NCBI GenBank assembly: GCA_913058345.1
Contig: CAJXQR010000003.1
Coordinates: 290,993-354,992 of the forward strand
Length of the DNA stretch: 64,000 bases
Source of the DNA: an uncultured Gammaproteobacteria bacterium
GTDB taxonomy: Bacteria; Pseudomonadota; Gammaproteobacteria; Pseudomonadales; Porticoccaceae
Reading direction: 5' to 3'
Positions 37,737 through 47,524 of this stretch are shown here, one piece after another. The notes below the pieces were generated by a model. The model worked only from the letters and a program-made list of their open reading frames with translations. It had not been told where the DNA came from and did no database searches. The translations under genes and the position numbers were made by a program. Numbering within the stretch: the first letter of the stretch is position 1; each line of letters opens with the position of its first letter.

Positions 37737-38219
37737 TCACCTGTTTGTCGGGGTTTCGCGATTATGCTGTATCGCTTTTAAGGTGCCGCCCAACTTTTCG
37801 GCGATTTGCTCGAAGGTTTTCAGGCAGATCGTCACGTCCTTGGGCGAGATATCGGCAAAGATTTCCGCGCGCACGGCGGCGGCAGTTTCTTCGATTTGAG
37901 TGAGGATGGGGGTGGCCTCCGCGCGTAGATGGACTGACTTGGTACGACGGTCGCAGGCCTTTATGCGGCGCTCGATCAAGCCATCGGCTTCAAGCCGGTC
38001 GAGGGTGCGCACAAGGGTTGGCCCCTGTACGCCGAGCGACTCGGCCAGTTCGCGTTGGGTGACCGCCTCGGGCAGACGAGAGAGATGTAACAGTGTTAAC
38101 CAGCGGGATTCAGTGATACCGAAGCCGGCCAAGCGCCGGTCGATTTCGGCACGCCAAAGCCGTGCGACCCGACCGATGCGAAGACTGAATTGTTCCTGGT
38201 TGCTGAGAGATTTTGTCAT
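37737..38219 (-). CDS. MarR-family transcriptional regulator
   Basis: 160 residues from the ATG at complement 38217-38219, which has an AGG site upstream; an in-frame extension to 38387 is unlikely. The winged helix is EAVTQRELAESLGVQGPTLVRTLDRLEADGLIERR, in full the MarR DNA-binding unit, followed by the wing KACDRRTKSVHL. It is the first gene of the operon with emrA and emrB and probably represses it until it binds a toxic phenolic or similar ligand. A perfect 14-base palindrome lies 41-55 bases upstream of the ATG. Confidence 0.9.
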   Translation of the reverse strand: MTKSLSNQEQFSLRIGRVARLWRAEIDRRLAGFGITESRWLTLLHLSRLPEAVTQRELAESLGVQGPTLVRTLDRLEADGLIERRIKACDRRTKSVHLRAEATPILTQIEETAAAVRAEIFADISPKDVTICLKTFEQIAEKLGGTLKAIQHNRETPTNR

Positions 38220-38260
38220 TTTATTGCCTGCAGGGTTGTCATGACTCACTATAACTAATA

Positions 38261-38274
38261 GATAGCTAGCTATC
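38261..38274. promoter_or_regulatory. Perfect palindrome, likely MarR operator
   Basis: GATAGCTAGCTATC reads the same on both strands. It lies 41-55 bases upstream of the marR start, where the promoter should be. MarR/SlyA proteins bind palindromes of this size and related sequence (TTAGC..GCTAA type). Autorepression of the marR-emrA-emrB operon is inferred. Confidence 0.6.
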
Positions 38275-38387
38275 AAATAGCATGGTAAAACAATGAGGTT
38301 TGCTCGATCAAGACGGTTAGCTTTTGCTTCATCTCTGAGCATGTCTGCGCCCCGTATCACTAGGTGATGTCGCAGAGTTCGATACAC

Positions 38388-38984
38388 AGCTGCTATAGAG
38401 AGTAATTAGAGAGAATGGCTATAGAGAATAGTTTTAGGGAGGCGAGGTGACACGATAGCTGGTGAACAAAGCATGAGCTTTCATGCATTCATCAAAGCAG
38501 TGGTCGTTAAAGACTGTGCATCAGAAAGGCTTCCACATCGGGGAGTGCTCGCTCGTCAGCTATCAAGAAGCTGTTAAGCCTTTCTAAGTAACAGGCTGTC
38601 AATGGTTGCGCCGGCATTGCAAGACATCTGGAGACACCGATGAGCACAGTAGTTTCCTTGTGTCTTTTAATTTGCAGTCGTGTGCAGACTGCGATTTCAA
38701 AGAATGACTGTGCAAAAAGTTGGCTGGGGGCAGCCTGGCATGACTGAGTTTATTGATACAGACAGGACTTAAAGGACCTTATGTCTGCTCCCGGTATGGG
38801 GCGCTTAGCCATCAATTCGCCGCTGTTTAGCTGCACCGATGTCACCATCCGTGGCGGAGAGAATTCTAAAAATATCAGGGATTGTGAGTAGGGCGGAAGA
38901 TTTATCGAAATTGTGTCGAGGTGGATGTAGCGAGCAGAGGCGAGCAAGAGCTCCCAGTTTTATGGTCGATTTTCGAGGGGTGGG
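38388..38984. other. About 600-base gap between efflux operons
   Basis: This stretch lies between the marR promoter and the outer-membrane factor gene. It has no convincing gene. One 35-codon frame with a good ribosome binding site (38640-38747) is listed separately. Other frames on both strands have no recognisable sequence. No transposase or terminal repeat was found. Confidence 0.4.
38640..38747 (+). CDS. Possible small protein (35 residues)
   Basis: ATG 38640 follows GGAG (about 38630-38633) by six bases and opens 35 codons to TGA 38745-38747. The start MSTVVSLCLLICSRVQ is mildly hydrophobic and Cys-rich. No family is recognised, and the frame may be chance. Confidence 0.2.
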   Translation: MSTVVSLCLLICSRVQTAISKNDCAKSWLGAAWHD

Positions 38985-40469
38985 TTAGTTCGTGCTGCTT
39001 GTCAATGAATAGGGCTGCCAACCGCCACCGAGGGCGGCATAGACTGTCACCAAATTCAAGAGCACATCGATTTCGCTGGTCGCCAGGCTGTCTTCCATAT
39101 CGCTTAGCATTCTTTCAGCGTCGAGCACCGCTAGAAAGTCCGTCTCACCCGAGTTGAACAATACTCGAGCCAATTCAGCCGCGCGTTGTTGGCTGACGAA
39201 TGCCTGTTGTAGCTTATCCCGGGTAGCCCGCTTTTCGATGTAGCGGGCCAGTGAAGATTCAACTTCGCTCAGGACATCTAGTACTGTTTGCTCATAATGG
39301 TCTGCGGCCATCGCTGCATCGGCCTTTTCAACATCAATCTGTGCGCGGAGGCGGCCGGCGTTAAAAATTGGCCACTGCATCAACTGGCCGAAGGAAAAGG
39401 TATTGCTCAGTTGATCGGCCAGATTGCTGCTGGTACTGGATGCACGGCCAATACTACCGGTCAGGAAAAACCGGGGGAAGAGCTCGGCAACTTGAACGCC
39501 AATGTCCTCGGTGGCGGCGGCCAGATCCCACTCAGCCCTGCGAATGTCGGGTCGCCTGCGCAACACATCGGAGCGTATGCCGGTAGATATCACATCCGGG
39601 GCTTGGGGCAAGGCTTGTCCAGAGACGAAGCTGTCGAGCAGGAATTCCGGGGCCTGGCCTAAAAGGACTGACAATCGAAAGATGCTGGCTTTCATTTCTG
39701 CCTTTAAGTCTGGGAGTTGAGACCGGGTCAGTTGTTCCTGAGCGTGCGCACGGGATAGGTCAAACTCGGTGGCTTCACCGGCATTAAACAGGTCTTGAAT
39801 CAGCTCAAAGGTTTTGGCTTGCAAGGCAATATTCTTTTCAATAATGTCGATGCGCTTTTGCAGGCCAAGTACATCGAAGTAAGTGCGGCCCACTTCGGCG
39901 ACAATGCCAAGCAATACGGTGTCTTTATCGGCAATGGCGCTTTCCAGGCGGGCGTCGCTGGCGTTGGCCTGGCGCCGCAAACCACCGAAAATATCCAGCT
40001 CCCAAGTGCTCTCGATGCCAACGTTGTAAAGAGTGCGCCGTGAACCGCCTGAAAAGGTGTCTGCTGTGGTGCCACTCGTGCCTTGTCGCGTGTGGCTCAG
40101 GCTCCCATCGACGGTCGGGAAAAATAGAGAACCCGCTTGCCGGCGTAGCGCATGGGCGCGGAGAATGTTGGTCTTCGCGATCGCCAGCGTTCTGTTATGG
40201 CTCACGGCCTGATCAATATAATTTTCCAGTTGAGGATCGTTGAACAGGCTCCACCATTGGCTGAGCTGGGGGTCATCATTATTGACGGCAGCAGCCGATG
40301 TCGACCACTGGTCGCTGTGATCGATCGTGGGTGGGACATAATCGGGACCGACGGTGCAGCCCGAAGTGAGTGCAAGCACAATGACGAACGCGGCCTGCCA
40401 CGTTGACCGGCGGCGGGATGGGGTGCGTAAATGAAAAGGGGGCGCTTTCAAAACGTGAACAGCCGTCAT
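38985..40469 (-). CDS. RND efflux outer-membrane lipoprotein, NodT/OprM family
   Basis: A 494-residue outer-membrane factor. A basic N-terminus and hydrophobic segment end in the lipobox LTSGC (about 34-38), giving a lipid-anchored mature protein beginning CTVGPDYVPP, the usual OprM start. Two outer-membrane efflux (TolC-fold) repeats follow; LARRRP-like ..VLRRRPDIRRAEWDLAAAT lies in the second. It forms the exit duct for the RND pump encoded just upstream, whose stop overlaps its start by four bases (ATGA). Confidence 0.9.
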   Translation of the reverse strand: MTAVHVLKAPPFHLRTPSRRRSTWQAAFVIVLALTSGCTVGPDYVPPTIDHSDQWSTSAAAVNNDDPQLSQWWSLFNDPQLENYIDQAVSHNRTLAIAKTNILRAHALRRQAGSLFFPTVDGSLSHTRQGTSGTTADTFSGGSRRTLYNVGIESTWELDIFGGLRRQANASDARLESAIADKDTVLLGIVAEVGRTYFDVLGLQKRIDIIEKNIALQAKTFELIQDLFNAGEATEFDLSRAHAQEQLTRSQLPDLKAEMKASIFRLSVLLGQAPEFLLDSFVSGQALPQAPDVISTGIRSDVLRRRPDIRRAEWDLAAATEDIGVQVAELFPRFFLTGSIGRASSTSSNLADQLSNTFSFGQLMQWPIFNAGRLRAQIDVEKADAAMAADHYEQTVLDVLSEVESSLARYIEKRATRDKLQQAFVSQQRAAELARVLFNSGETDFLAVLDAERMLSDMEDSLATSEIDVLLNLVTVYAALGGGWQPYSLTSSTN

Positions 40470-43400
40470 TCATTAGCTCCTTTCGATGCCACTTGCTGCG
40501 CCTCAAGGGCGCGGCTGACATCCCCCGGCGAACCGGTGTGTTTACACAGAACGCTATAGGTGACGGGGACAACTACCAGCGTAAAAGCGGTCGCGGCGAG
40601 GACGCCAAAGGACATCACAACACCGATGGCAAAACGAGTTTCCGCGCCGGCACCACTTGAAAATATCAAAGGCAGGGAGCCGGCCACCGTGGTGATACCC
40701 GTCATCACAATGGGGCGCAAGCGTGTGCCGGAGGCTTCCAGGATGGCCTCGCGAAAGCCAGTGCCCTGGTCCCGTAACTGGTTGATGAATTCAACGATTA
40801 AAATACCATTTTTGGCCGCCAGCCCCACCAGCATAATCAGTCCTACCTGGGTATAGATATTCAAGGTTCCACCGACCAGAAATAGCCCCGCCAGGGCACC
40901 GGTAATGGCCAGCGGCACAGTGAGCATAATGACCATCGGGTGGATATAGCTTTCAAACTGCGCAGCCAGCACCAGAAAAACCACGACAATACCGAGCAGG
41001 AAAACAAATATCATCGATGTGCCACTGCTTTTTAAATCCAATGATTGGCCCTTGTAGTCGATGACCGCCGTTTCTGGCAGTTTTTCGCGCACTAGATCCT
41101 CCAGATAAGCGAGGGCTTCGCTGAGAGCGAAATCCTCGGCGAGATTGCCGTCCAGGGTAATGGCGCGCACACGGTTGTAACGGTTGAGTGAACTTGCATC
41201 GGCAATTTCTTCAATGCTGACGACGTTCGACAGCGGTATCAGCTGGCCGCTGGTGGTGGAACGCAGGTAAATATTTTCGATATTGGTGGGTGTGCGCTGA
41301 GTGTTGCGCTTCCCTTCGAGAATAACGTCATACTCTTCGCCATCATCAATGTAGGTAGTCACCCGGCGCCCGCCCAGCATGGTTTCGAGGGTGGCGCCGA
41401 TGTCTTTGGTACTGATGCCCAGATCGGCGGCTCGATCGCGGTTGGTGACGATCTGCAGTTGGGGCTTGGTCTCCTTATAGTCGTGATCCAGACCGACAAA
41501 CCCTGGGTTGTTGGTGGCGATGTCGGTGAAGAGGGTGTCTCGCCACTGTGCCAGCTCTTCGTAGCTACCGCCGCCGATGACAAATTGCAGTGGTTTCTGG
41601 GCACCCCCTCCAAAGCCCTGGCGCATAATGGGAAAGGCCCTGACGCCGGTCAAGTCGCTGAGCCTGTGCCTGACATCATCCATAATTGCCCAGCCGGATC
41701 GGCGTTGCTGCCAGGGCTCTAGTATCACGATTACAAAACCATCGTTAAAGCTGGATATGTTGCCAAAGCCCCTGGGGGTTCTGACCAGTATTTCCTTGGC
41801 CTCGCCGGCGTCGACGAGCGGCATCAAACGGCTCTCGATCAGTGTCATGTACTCACTCATGTGCTTATAGGAGGCCCCCTCGGGGCCATTAACCATGATA
41901 AAAAAGGCGCCGCGATCTTCTTTGGGAGCATATTCTGACGGGATATGGGTAAACAGCACCAGCCCTATAAGGACAACGCCCAAAAAACCCAGTGCAACTA
42001 TCCAGGGTTTGGCGATAGAGGCGCTTAACAGACGTAGGTAGTGGCCTTTGAAACGATCAAACCAGGCTTCTACTCTCAAACTGGCACGATTTTTCTCGCT
42101 TTTGCCGAGTAATTTCGAGGCCAGCATGGCAGACAGAGTCAGCGCTACCAGGGTCGAGAACACCACGGCGGCAGACATGGTGAGGGCGAATTCAGAAAAC
42201 AACCTGCCTAGATCGCCGGATAGAAAGACGATGGGCACGAAAACGGCAACCAACACCACGGATGTTGCAATCACAGCAAAGCCCACCTGTCGGGTACCGT
42301 AAAACGCTGCCGTCAGGGGTGGCTCACCTGCCTCAATGCGCCGGGAGATATTTTCCAGCACCACAATGGCATCGTCGACGATAAGCCCAATGGATAGCAC
42401 CAGTGCGAGCAAGGTCAGCAGGTTAATAGAGAAGTCCATCACCAGCAGTACGCTAAAACTGGCGATGATAGCCACAGGGATGGTGACTGCGGGAATCAGC
42501 ATCGCCCGGGCACTGCCGAGAAAAGCCCAGATAACCATAACGACCAGCGCAATGGCGATTCCCAGGGTTTTGTAAACTTGAGTAATGGCGTCCTGGACAA
42601 AAATTGAGGTGTCGTAGGACGGGGTGATTTGCATTCCCGGTGGTAGCATCGGCGCAATACGCTGGATTTCATCGACAGCGGCCTGGGCTACAGCGACTGT
42701 ATTCGCAGTGGATTGTTTGATGAGACCGAGACCGACACGGGGTTGACCGTTGGAGCGGAAAAACGTCCGATCTTCCACCGCGCCTTTCTCGATCCGCGCG
42801 ACATCGCCGAGCCTGACGAGATAGTCATTGTCGTCGCCGCGGCCGATGACCAGTGCGCTAAAATCTGCTGCTGTCTGGTAGGTGCGCTGGGTGCGTGCAG
42901 TGAATTGTTTTTCCATCGACTCGATACTACCGGCCGGTAATTCAATATTTTCAGAGCGCAATGCCGACTCTATATCGGCGACGGTGACTTGTTTGGCCGC
43001 CATTTTGTTGCGATCCAGCCAGATACGCATAGCGTAATCCACACCACCGCCGATCCGCACCCGGGCGGCGCCCGGCAAAATCGAAAATCGATCCACCAGA
43101 TAGCGTTGTGCGTAGTCTGTTATTTCAATAACGCTCATGTTCTCACTGATCAGGCTAATCCAGATGATCACGTCGTCATTGGCGTCGTTTTTTTCAACTT
43201 CTGGCGGATCGGCTTCTTCGGGAAGGTTGTCAAGTACAGTTGACAGGCGATCGCGGATATCATTTGCCGCATTGTCGATATTTCGGCTGGTGGTGAATTC
43301 AATGGAAATTCTGGAGCGCCCATCGGTACTGGATGAGTTGATGAAATTGATCCCTTCAACGCCGGCTATACGATCTTCAATGGGTTGTGTGACACGGGTT

Positions 43401-43579
43401 TCGACCACGGTGGCTGCAGCGCCCGGATAGTTGGTATCAATGGTGAGAATCGGAGGGTCGATATCGGGATACTCCCGCAAGGGCATTTGCATAAACGAGA
43501 CAATGCCAAAAGCCACCAGCAACAGAGACATCACACTGGCAAAGACGGGGCGTGTGATGGAAATATCGGAAAGTTTCAT
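40466..43579 (-). CDS. RND multidrug efflux pump, HAE1 family
   Basis: A 1037-residue AcrB-type inner-membrane pump. The first helix is followed by PLREYPDIDPPILTIDTNYPGA, the standard HAE1 opening. The proton-relay residues are present: D402-D403 in GLIVDDAIVVLENI and K923 in GLAAKNGILIVEF. It expels drugs or toxic organics from the inner membrane/periplasm in exchange for protons, with the adaptor upstream and the outer-membrane factor downstream. It shares one base (TGATG) with the adaptor stop and four with the outer-membrane gene, so the three are translationally coupled. Confidence 0.94.
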   Translation of the reverse strand: MKLSDISITRPVFASVMSLLLVAFGIVSFMQMPLREYPDIDPPILTIDTNYPGAAATVVETRVTQPIEDRIAGVEGINFINSSSTDGRSRISIEFTTSRNIDNAANDIRDRLSTVLDNLPEEADPPEVEKNDANDDVIIWISLISENMSVIEITDYAQRYLVDRFSILPGAARVRIGGGVDYAMRIWLDRNKMAAKQVTVADIESALRSENIELPAGSIESMEKQFTARTQRTYQTAADFSALVIGRGDDNDYLVRLGDVARIEKGAVEDRTFFRSNGQPRVGLGLIKQSTANTVAVAQAAVDEIQRIAPMLPPGMQITPSYDTSIFVQDAITQVYKTLGIAIALVVMVIWAFLGSARAMLIPAVTIPVAIIASFSVLLVMDFSINLLTLLALVLSIGLIVDDAIVVLENISRRIEAGEPPLTAAFYGTRQVGFAVIATSVVLVAVFVPIVFLSGDLGRLFSEFALTMSAAVVFSTLVALTLSAMLASKLLGKSEKNRASLRVEAWFDRFKGHYLRLLSASIAKPWIVALGFLGVVLIGLVLFTHIPSEYAPKEDRGAFFIMVNGPEGASYKHMSEYMTLIESRLMPLVDAGEAKEILVRTPRGFGNISSFNDGFVIVILEPWQQRRSGWAIMDDVRHRLSDLTGVRAFPIMRQGFGGGAQKPLQFVIGGGSYEELAQWRDTLFTDIATNNPGFVGLDHDYKETKPQLQIVTNRDRAADLGISTKDIGATLETMLGGRRVTTYIDDGEEYDVILEGKRNTQRTPTNIENIYLRSTTSGQLIPLSNVVSIEEIADASSLNRYNRVRAITLDGNLAEDFALSEALAYLEDLVREKLPETAVIDYKGQSLDLKSSGTSMIFVFLLGIVVVFLVLAAQFESYIHPMVIMLTVPLAITGALAGLFLVGGTLNIYTQVGLIMLVGLAAKNGILIVEFINQLRDQGTGFREAILEASGTRLRPIVMTGITTVAGSLPLIFSSGAGAETRFAIGVVMSFGVLAATAFTLVVVPVTYSVLCKHTGSPGDVSRALEAQQVASKGANE

Positions 43580-44715
43580 CAGATGTCCCGCAGGGGATTG
43601 GCAGTGCCTTCGAGCATGCCTTGCAAAGGTTCGTCCGCGTGCTGTATGGCTTTTATCACCACCGGATCACCGGAGCGGACGCGCATCAAACCATGCACCA
43701 CTACCTGATCATCGGGGTCGAGCCCCTCGGTAATTTCAATCTCTCCGGGTATTCTGCGGCCGCTGAATACCTGTCGCTCTTCGGCAATTGACTGGTCATC
43801 AGAATGTTTGATGACCAAAACAAACTTACGCGTGTCCCGTTGGATGATGGCCTCTTCAGGGATCAAAAGAGCAGTGCGGAGGTTATGGGATAGGCTGATA
43901 TTCATCAGCAGGCCGGGGCGCAATTCACCGTTCGGATTGGCGAGTAGCGCCCGTACCGTCAAAGTGCGGGTAAGCGGGTCTACCTGCGTGGAGATCACGT
44001 TGATCGTGCCCTCGAACACCCGATTGTTGAAGGCCTGTACTGTCCCTTTTACCGGCAGACCGGTGTGCAAATCCTGAAGAAAAACCGAGGGTACCTGAAA
44101 GTCCACTTTTATAGGGTCCAGGTCGTCAATCGTGGTGATGAGGTCTCCGGGTTTGAGTAGTGTGCCGGGGCTGATATAGCGCAGACCGAGTACCCCATCA
44201 AAAGGTGCTTTCACTATGCGATCGGCAATGCGTGCCTGAATAGCTTCTATAATGCCTTCACTTTGTTTCAAAAGTGCTTCACGCTCCTTGAGCATAGCAG
44301 TAGACATAGCCTGTTTTTTCTCCAGACCACTGGCTCGTTCGAAGGCGGAGCGACGTTCATCTAGCACCGCTCGGGCGGCTTTTAATTCTGCTTCTTCTTC
44401 GCTTTTTTCAAGCACCACAAGAATGTCCCCCGTCTTGACCTGCTGACCATCGTCAAAGTTGATGGCGCTGACCGTTTCAGTGACATTTGTTGTTAGCTCA
44501 ACACTCTCGTTGGCACGGGTCGTACCCAAGGCTTCAATGGTATCGGCAAACTCCACCACCTGCCGTACCGGCGCAACGATGACGGGTAGTGCGCTATTGC
44601 CATAGGATGGAACCGCAACCAGCAACATCGTGACTGGCAGTGAGAAAAGCAGAAAAAATCGTCCTGTTTGTTTCAAGGCTTTCCGTAAGCGTTCGCTGTA
44701 GTTTGATGAATTCAT
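43579..44715 (-). CDS. RND periplasmic adaptor (HlyD/MexH-like)
   Basis: 378 residues from the ATG at complement 44713-44715; a further ATG at 44790 gives 403 residues. Neither has a good ribosome binding site. An N-terminal helix (FFLLFSLPVTMLLVAVP) acts as signal or anchor. The lipoyl half-motifs (TNVTETVSAINFDDGQQVKTGD and RIVKAPFDGVLGLRYISPG, in part) flank a short helical hairpin. It bridges the pump to the outer-membrane factor. No regulator gene adjoins this operon, but a cluster of inverted repeats lies upstream. Confidence 0.9.
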   Translation of the reverse strand: MNSSNYSERLRKALKQTGRFFLLFSLPVTMLLVAVPSYGNSALPVIVAPVRQVVEFADTIEALGTTRANESVELTTNVTETVSAINFDDGQQVKTGDILVVLEKSEEEAELKAARAVLDERRSAFERASGLEKKQAMSTAMLKEREALLKQSEGIIEAIQARIADRIVKAPFDGVLGLRYISPGTLLKPGDLITTIDDLDPIKVDFQVPSVFLQDLHTGLPVKGTVQAFNNRVFEGTINVISTQVDPLTRTLTVRALLANPNGELRPGLLMNISLSHNLRTALLIPEEAIIQRDTRKFVLVIKHSDDQSIAEERQVFSGRRIPGEIEITEGLDPDDQVVVHGLMRVRSGDPVVIKAIQHADEPLQGMLEGTANPLRDI

Positions 44716-45253
44716 AGTTGAGGAATAACCGGTGAACGAAGGGTGTTTGACGCAAGATAGCGGCAGCGGGTTGACTGTCGATTGCCGCATGTGAGGGGAC
44801 TATGGTGTTGAAATTCCAGATGGATTTCAATTGAATTTCAGTGAAATTTGGCTGTTTCGTCTGCAGGGAGATTGAAGTAACTTGATGATGGTGCGCGTAG
44901 GGCTTGACCAGATGACTGTGAGGGGCTGTCTTTAAAAGCGTCTTCTTTATATAGGAAAAAGCCACGACCAACAGATTATCTGGATCTGACTGACACCAGC
45001 CCTAACCCCTGGCGTTGCTTCTAGTTGCGATAATATTTTTATTGTTCACCCGCTCTGGACAATCACAGCTTGAAGTTTAGGTTCTCTCACCCTTAATCTC
45101 ACCTGAAAAATGCGATGTTTTCGTTATAAAGAGATGGGGCATCCTGTTCAGGATCATAGCCCCGGTCTAGATAGATTATCAGCGTGACTGTTTACTCGGT
45201 TTCTGGTCACCGAGGGTGCGAGCTCTGAAATTGCTTACGGCTTTATTGTCCTG
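44716..45253. other. Control region of the first RND operon
   Basis: 538 bases between the adaptor start and the end of the antiporter gene. No gene is seen. A nested set of inverted repeats (44808-44848) is described separately and is the likely control site. The remainder has no recognisable element. Confidence 0.4.
44808..44848. promoter_or_regulatory. Nested inverted repeats upstream of the RND adaptor gene
   Basis: TTGAAAT (44808-44814) pairs with ATTTCAA (44824-44830); TTCAATTGAA (44826-44835) is itself a palindrome; AATTTCA-G-TGAAATT (44834-44848) is a third. The element TGAAAT/ATTTCA thus occurs about four times in 41 bases. Such an arrangement suits cooperative binding of a dimeric repressor or activator to the promoter of the RND operon. 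The regulator is not encoded nearby. Confidence 0.5.
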
Positions 45254-46963
45254 TTAGTTAACAGCGTTACTGGATTGAATGGTGATACCTTCGAGGAGTA
45301 GTTCGGAGGCCCGATCCGCCGCATCCTGAAAGGGCTCCAGCACAAGATCGATACCCAGCAATTTCAGCTCTTCCGTTTCCGTTTTATTCTGTGACACGGT
45401 CGCTAACTTGCCAGAAAACCCACTGGACCGGGTTAATTGGACAATTGTCCGTCTTATATCTTCAGATGAAACGCCCGTATGGTAATGCGGAATAGTGGAA
45501 ACAACCCACTGTGCATGTTTAAGCGGTAGCTCGGCTAAGAATTCAGCATCCGTGACGTCGCCATATTCGCTATCCAGCCCTAAAAGTTGCCAGCGCTTAG
45601 TGGCATCGGGGTTGAAATCAAGCCCTAACACTTTAATGCCGTTATCTTTAAGACGGCTAGCGATTGCGGTGCCCAGCCGCCCTAAACCGAAAATGATGAC
45701 AGTGTGGTTGTCAGTTTGATGTTGCTCTATTGATTGCTCACGAGGCGTTTCTGCGCGCTCAAAGAGGCCTATTACCGGTTCAAAAAAATTGTAGAGTTGA
45801 TGGGAGTAGGTGATCATATAAGTTGATGCTGCAATCGTAACAATGCCAACCAGCGTGACTAGACCGAGAATGTCCTGTTGCACATGCCCCAGACTAATGC
45901 TCATCGCAATAAAAATTAGCGAAAATTCACTAATTTGCGCAACGGTCAAACCCGCTAGAAAGCCGGTTCTTTTTCGATAACCCATTGTCCCCATGATAAG
46001 CATCACAACCAGGGGGTTACCGATCAATACGAATATTGAAAAGGCAATGGCGCCAGGAATATGTGCGCCGAGCAGGGATAAATCGAGCGTGGCCCCCAAG
46101 GCAATAAAGAAAAATAGCAGCAGGAAATCACGCAGCGGGCCCAGCCTCGCGGCAATACTCTCACGGTATGGGGTAGAGGCTAATGCAACGCCCGCCAGTA
46201 AGCCGCCGACTTCCATGCCCAGCCCTACCTGGTCGCCTATTGCCGCAAATAGGGCAGCTTGGGCGATCGCATAAATAACCAGCAATTCGGGGGCTTTTGC
46301 TAGTCTTTGGGTGAGTGGGTTGGCAATGTAGCGTACAAAGAGGAAAACAAACAGCAATAAACCAAAGCCAGTGAAGACGATGCGCCACACGGAATTGTCA
46401 TCGGCAGCGTCACCATGGCCTGCACCGATACCGATGGCTGATAGCACGATCATGGCGAGGACCACCACCAGGTCCTGTACGATCAAAAAGCCTAGCGCAA
46501 TTTGTCCGTGTAATGAGTCAATTTCCCGTTTGTCTGATAAGAGCTTGACGATGATTATCGTCGACGAAAAGGTGAGGGCAACGGCAACATAAATACTGGT
46601 GATATGACCCAGGCCGATCGCTAGTCCAATAAAATAGCCAAATAGCGAGGTGAATGCCACCTGGCCCAGACCGGTTAAGATAGAAACACTGCCGATGGAT
46701 CGAATTAACTTCACATCCAGTTTGATGCCAACAAGAAAGAGTAGAACAGCAATCCCCAGTTCGGAAAGGAGTTCAATTTCATCTTTAGAGTGAACGATAT
46801 TCAGAACTGAGGGCCCGGCAATCAACCCGACCGCAATAAAACTCACAATCAGGGGCTGTCTCAACAGCAATCCTACGAAGCCCATCGCCGCTGCCAATAC
46901 CAGCAGTGCGGCAATTTCAGTGAACGATGATTGCGTAACTAAATCAATTAAATAGATATCCAC
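45254..46963 (-). CDS. CPA2-family cation:proton antiporter with TrkA-N domain (KefB/YbaL-like)
   Basis: 569 residues from the GTG at complement 46961-46963, chosen because AAGGA lies eight bases upstream; a longer frame to 46989 or 47041 begins with unrelated sequence. Twelve or so membrane helices start at ALLVLAAAMGFVGLLLRQPLI. A cytoplasmic Rossmann domain starts VIIFGLGRLGTAIASRL (about 430-446), the TrkA-N/RCK fold that binds NAD(H). It lacks a clear C-terminal RCK_C domain. Such carriers exchange K+ or Na+ for H+, sometimes gated by glutathione adducts. It seems monocistronic. Confidence 0.85.
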   Translation of the reverse strand: MDIYLIDLVTQSSFTEIAALLVLAAAMGFVGLLLRQPLIVSFIAVGLIAGPSVLNIVHSKDEIELLSELGIAVLLFLVGIKLDVKLIRSIGSVSILTGLGQVAFTSLFGYFIGLAIGLGHITSIYVAVALTFSSTIIIVKLLSDKREIDSLHGQIALGFLIVQDLVVVLAMIVLSAIGIGAGHGDAADDNSVWRIVFTGFGLLLFVFLFVRYIANPLTQRLAKAPELLVIYAIAQAALFAAIGDQVGLGMEVGGLLAGVALASTPYRESIAARLGPLRDFLLLFFFIALGATLDLSLLGAHIPGAIAFSIFVLIGNPLVVMLIMGTMGYRKRTGFLAGLTVAQISEFSLIFIAMSISLGHVQQDILGLVTLVGIVTIAASTYMITYSHQLYNFFEPVIGLFERAETPREQSIEQHQTDNHTVIIFGLGRLGTAIASRLKDNGIKVLGLDFNPDATKRWQLLGLDSEYGDVTDAEFLAELPLKHAQWVVSTIPHYHTGVSSEDIRRTIVQLTRSSGFSGKLATVSQNKTETEELKLLGIDLVLEPFQDAADRASELLLEGITIQSSNAVN

Positions 46964-47517
46964 GCTAAGATCCTTAATGCTCGCTGTAAACCGGTGATTA
47001 ATCCGACAGATTGCGTCGTTTGTTAAACGACCTTTTCCCAACTATCTCAATGATGGTTATCGTGGGGCGCCGAACTGGCGAGAAGTGCTGATAATGCCTC
47101 CATTATATAATCGACCGAATATTAATCGTATTAAAAGTCGAGCTTCGGCGGCTAAGATAGTGACTGTTTTGCTGCTGCTTCGGCATTAATGGCATAGGGT
47201 GCCGTTTATTGTTCCCCCATTATTTTTTCTGGCGTATTCCGCAATATTACGACGATAGCTAATAAACAGCGGGCTTGGCCAATCCTATCTGATGATACGT
47301 TTGCTGATTATAAAGCGGAATAACAAGCGCAGGAGTGGTTGGTTGAATTCCGGCTGCTAAGCCTTGGCGGACTTCAGGGTGTTAACGCTGCGGTTGGTGG
47401 GGTGTTTAGTGTGAAACCATCGCGCTGCTAAAAGATGAATCGTTTCATGTGTCCCGGTTCGAAAACATGATTTTAATAATAATTGACGTCGTTCCATATG
47501 TCTATTAGTCTGGACAT
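46964..47517. other. Region between antiporter and arsR genes
   Basis: 554 bases separate two divergent genes. No coding sequence is recognisable. The right end holds a possible -35 box TTGACG (47483-47488) and the large inverted repeat before arsR. Several short AT-rich stretches could be promoters of the antiporter gene, but none stands out. Confidence 0.35.
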
Positions 47518-47524
47518 ATGGAAC
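47491..47524. promoter_or_regulatory. ArsR operator overlapping the arsR start codon
   Basis: GTTCCATATG (47491-47500) and CATATGGAAC (47515-47524) form a perfect 10-base inverted repeat with a 14-base spacer. The arsR ATG (47518-47520) is inside the right arm. A TTGACG lies just to the left. Binding of ArsR dimers here would block its own transcription, and that of acr3, until arsenite is present. The overlap implies a very short or absent 5' leader. Confidence 0.65.

Noticed and set aside
38750..38947. 65-codon minus-strand frame between the marR and outer-membrane factor operons
   Set aside because: No ribosome binding site, no family resemblance and no coding-like pattern.
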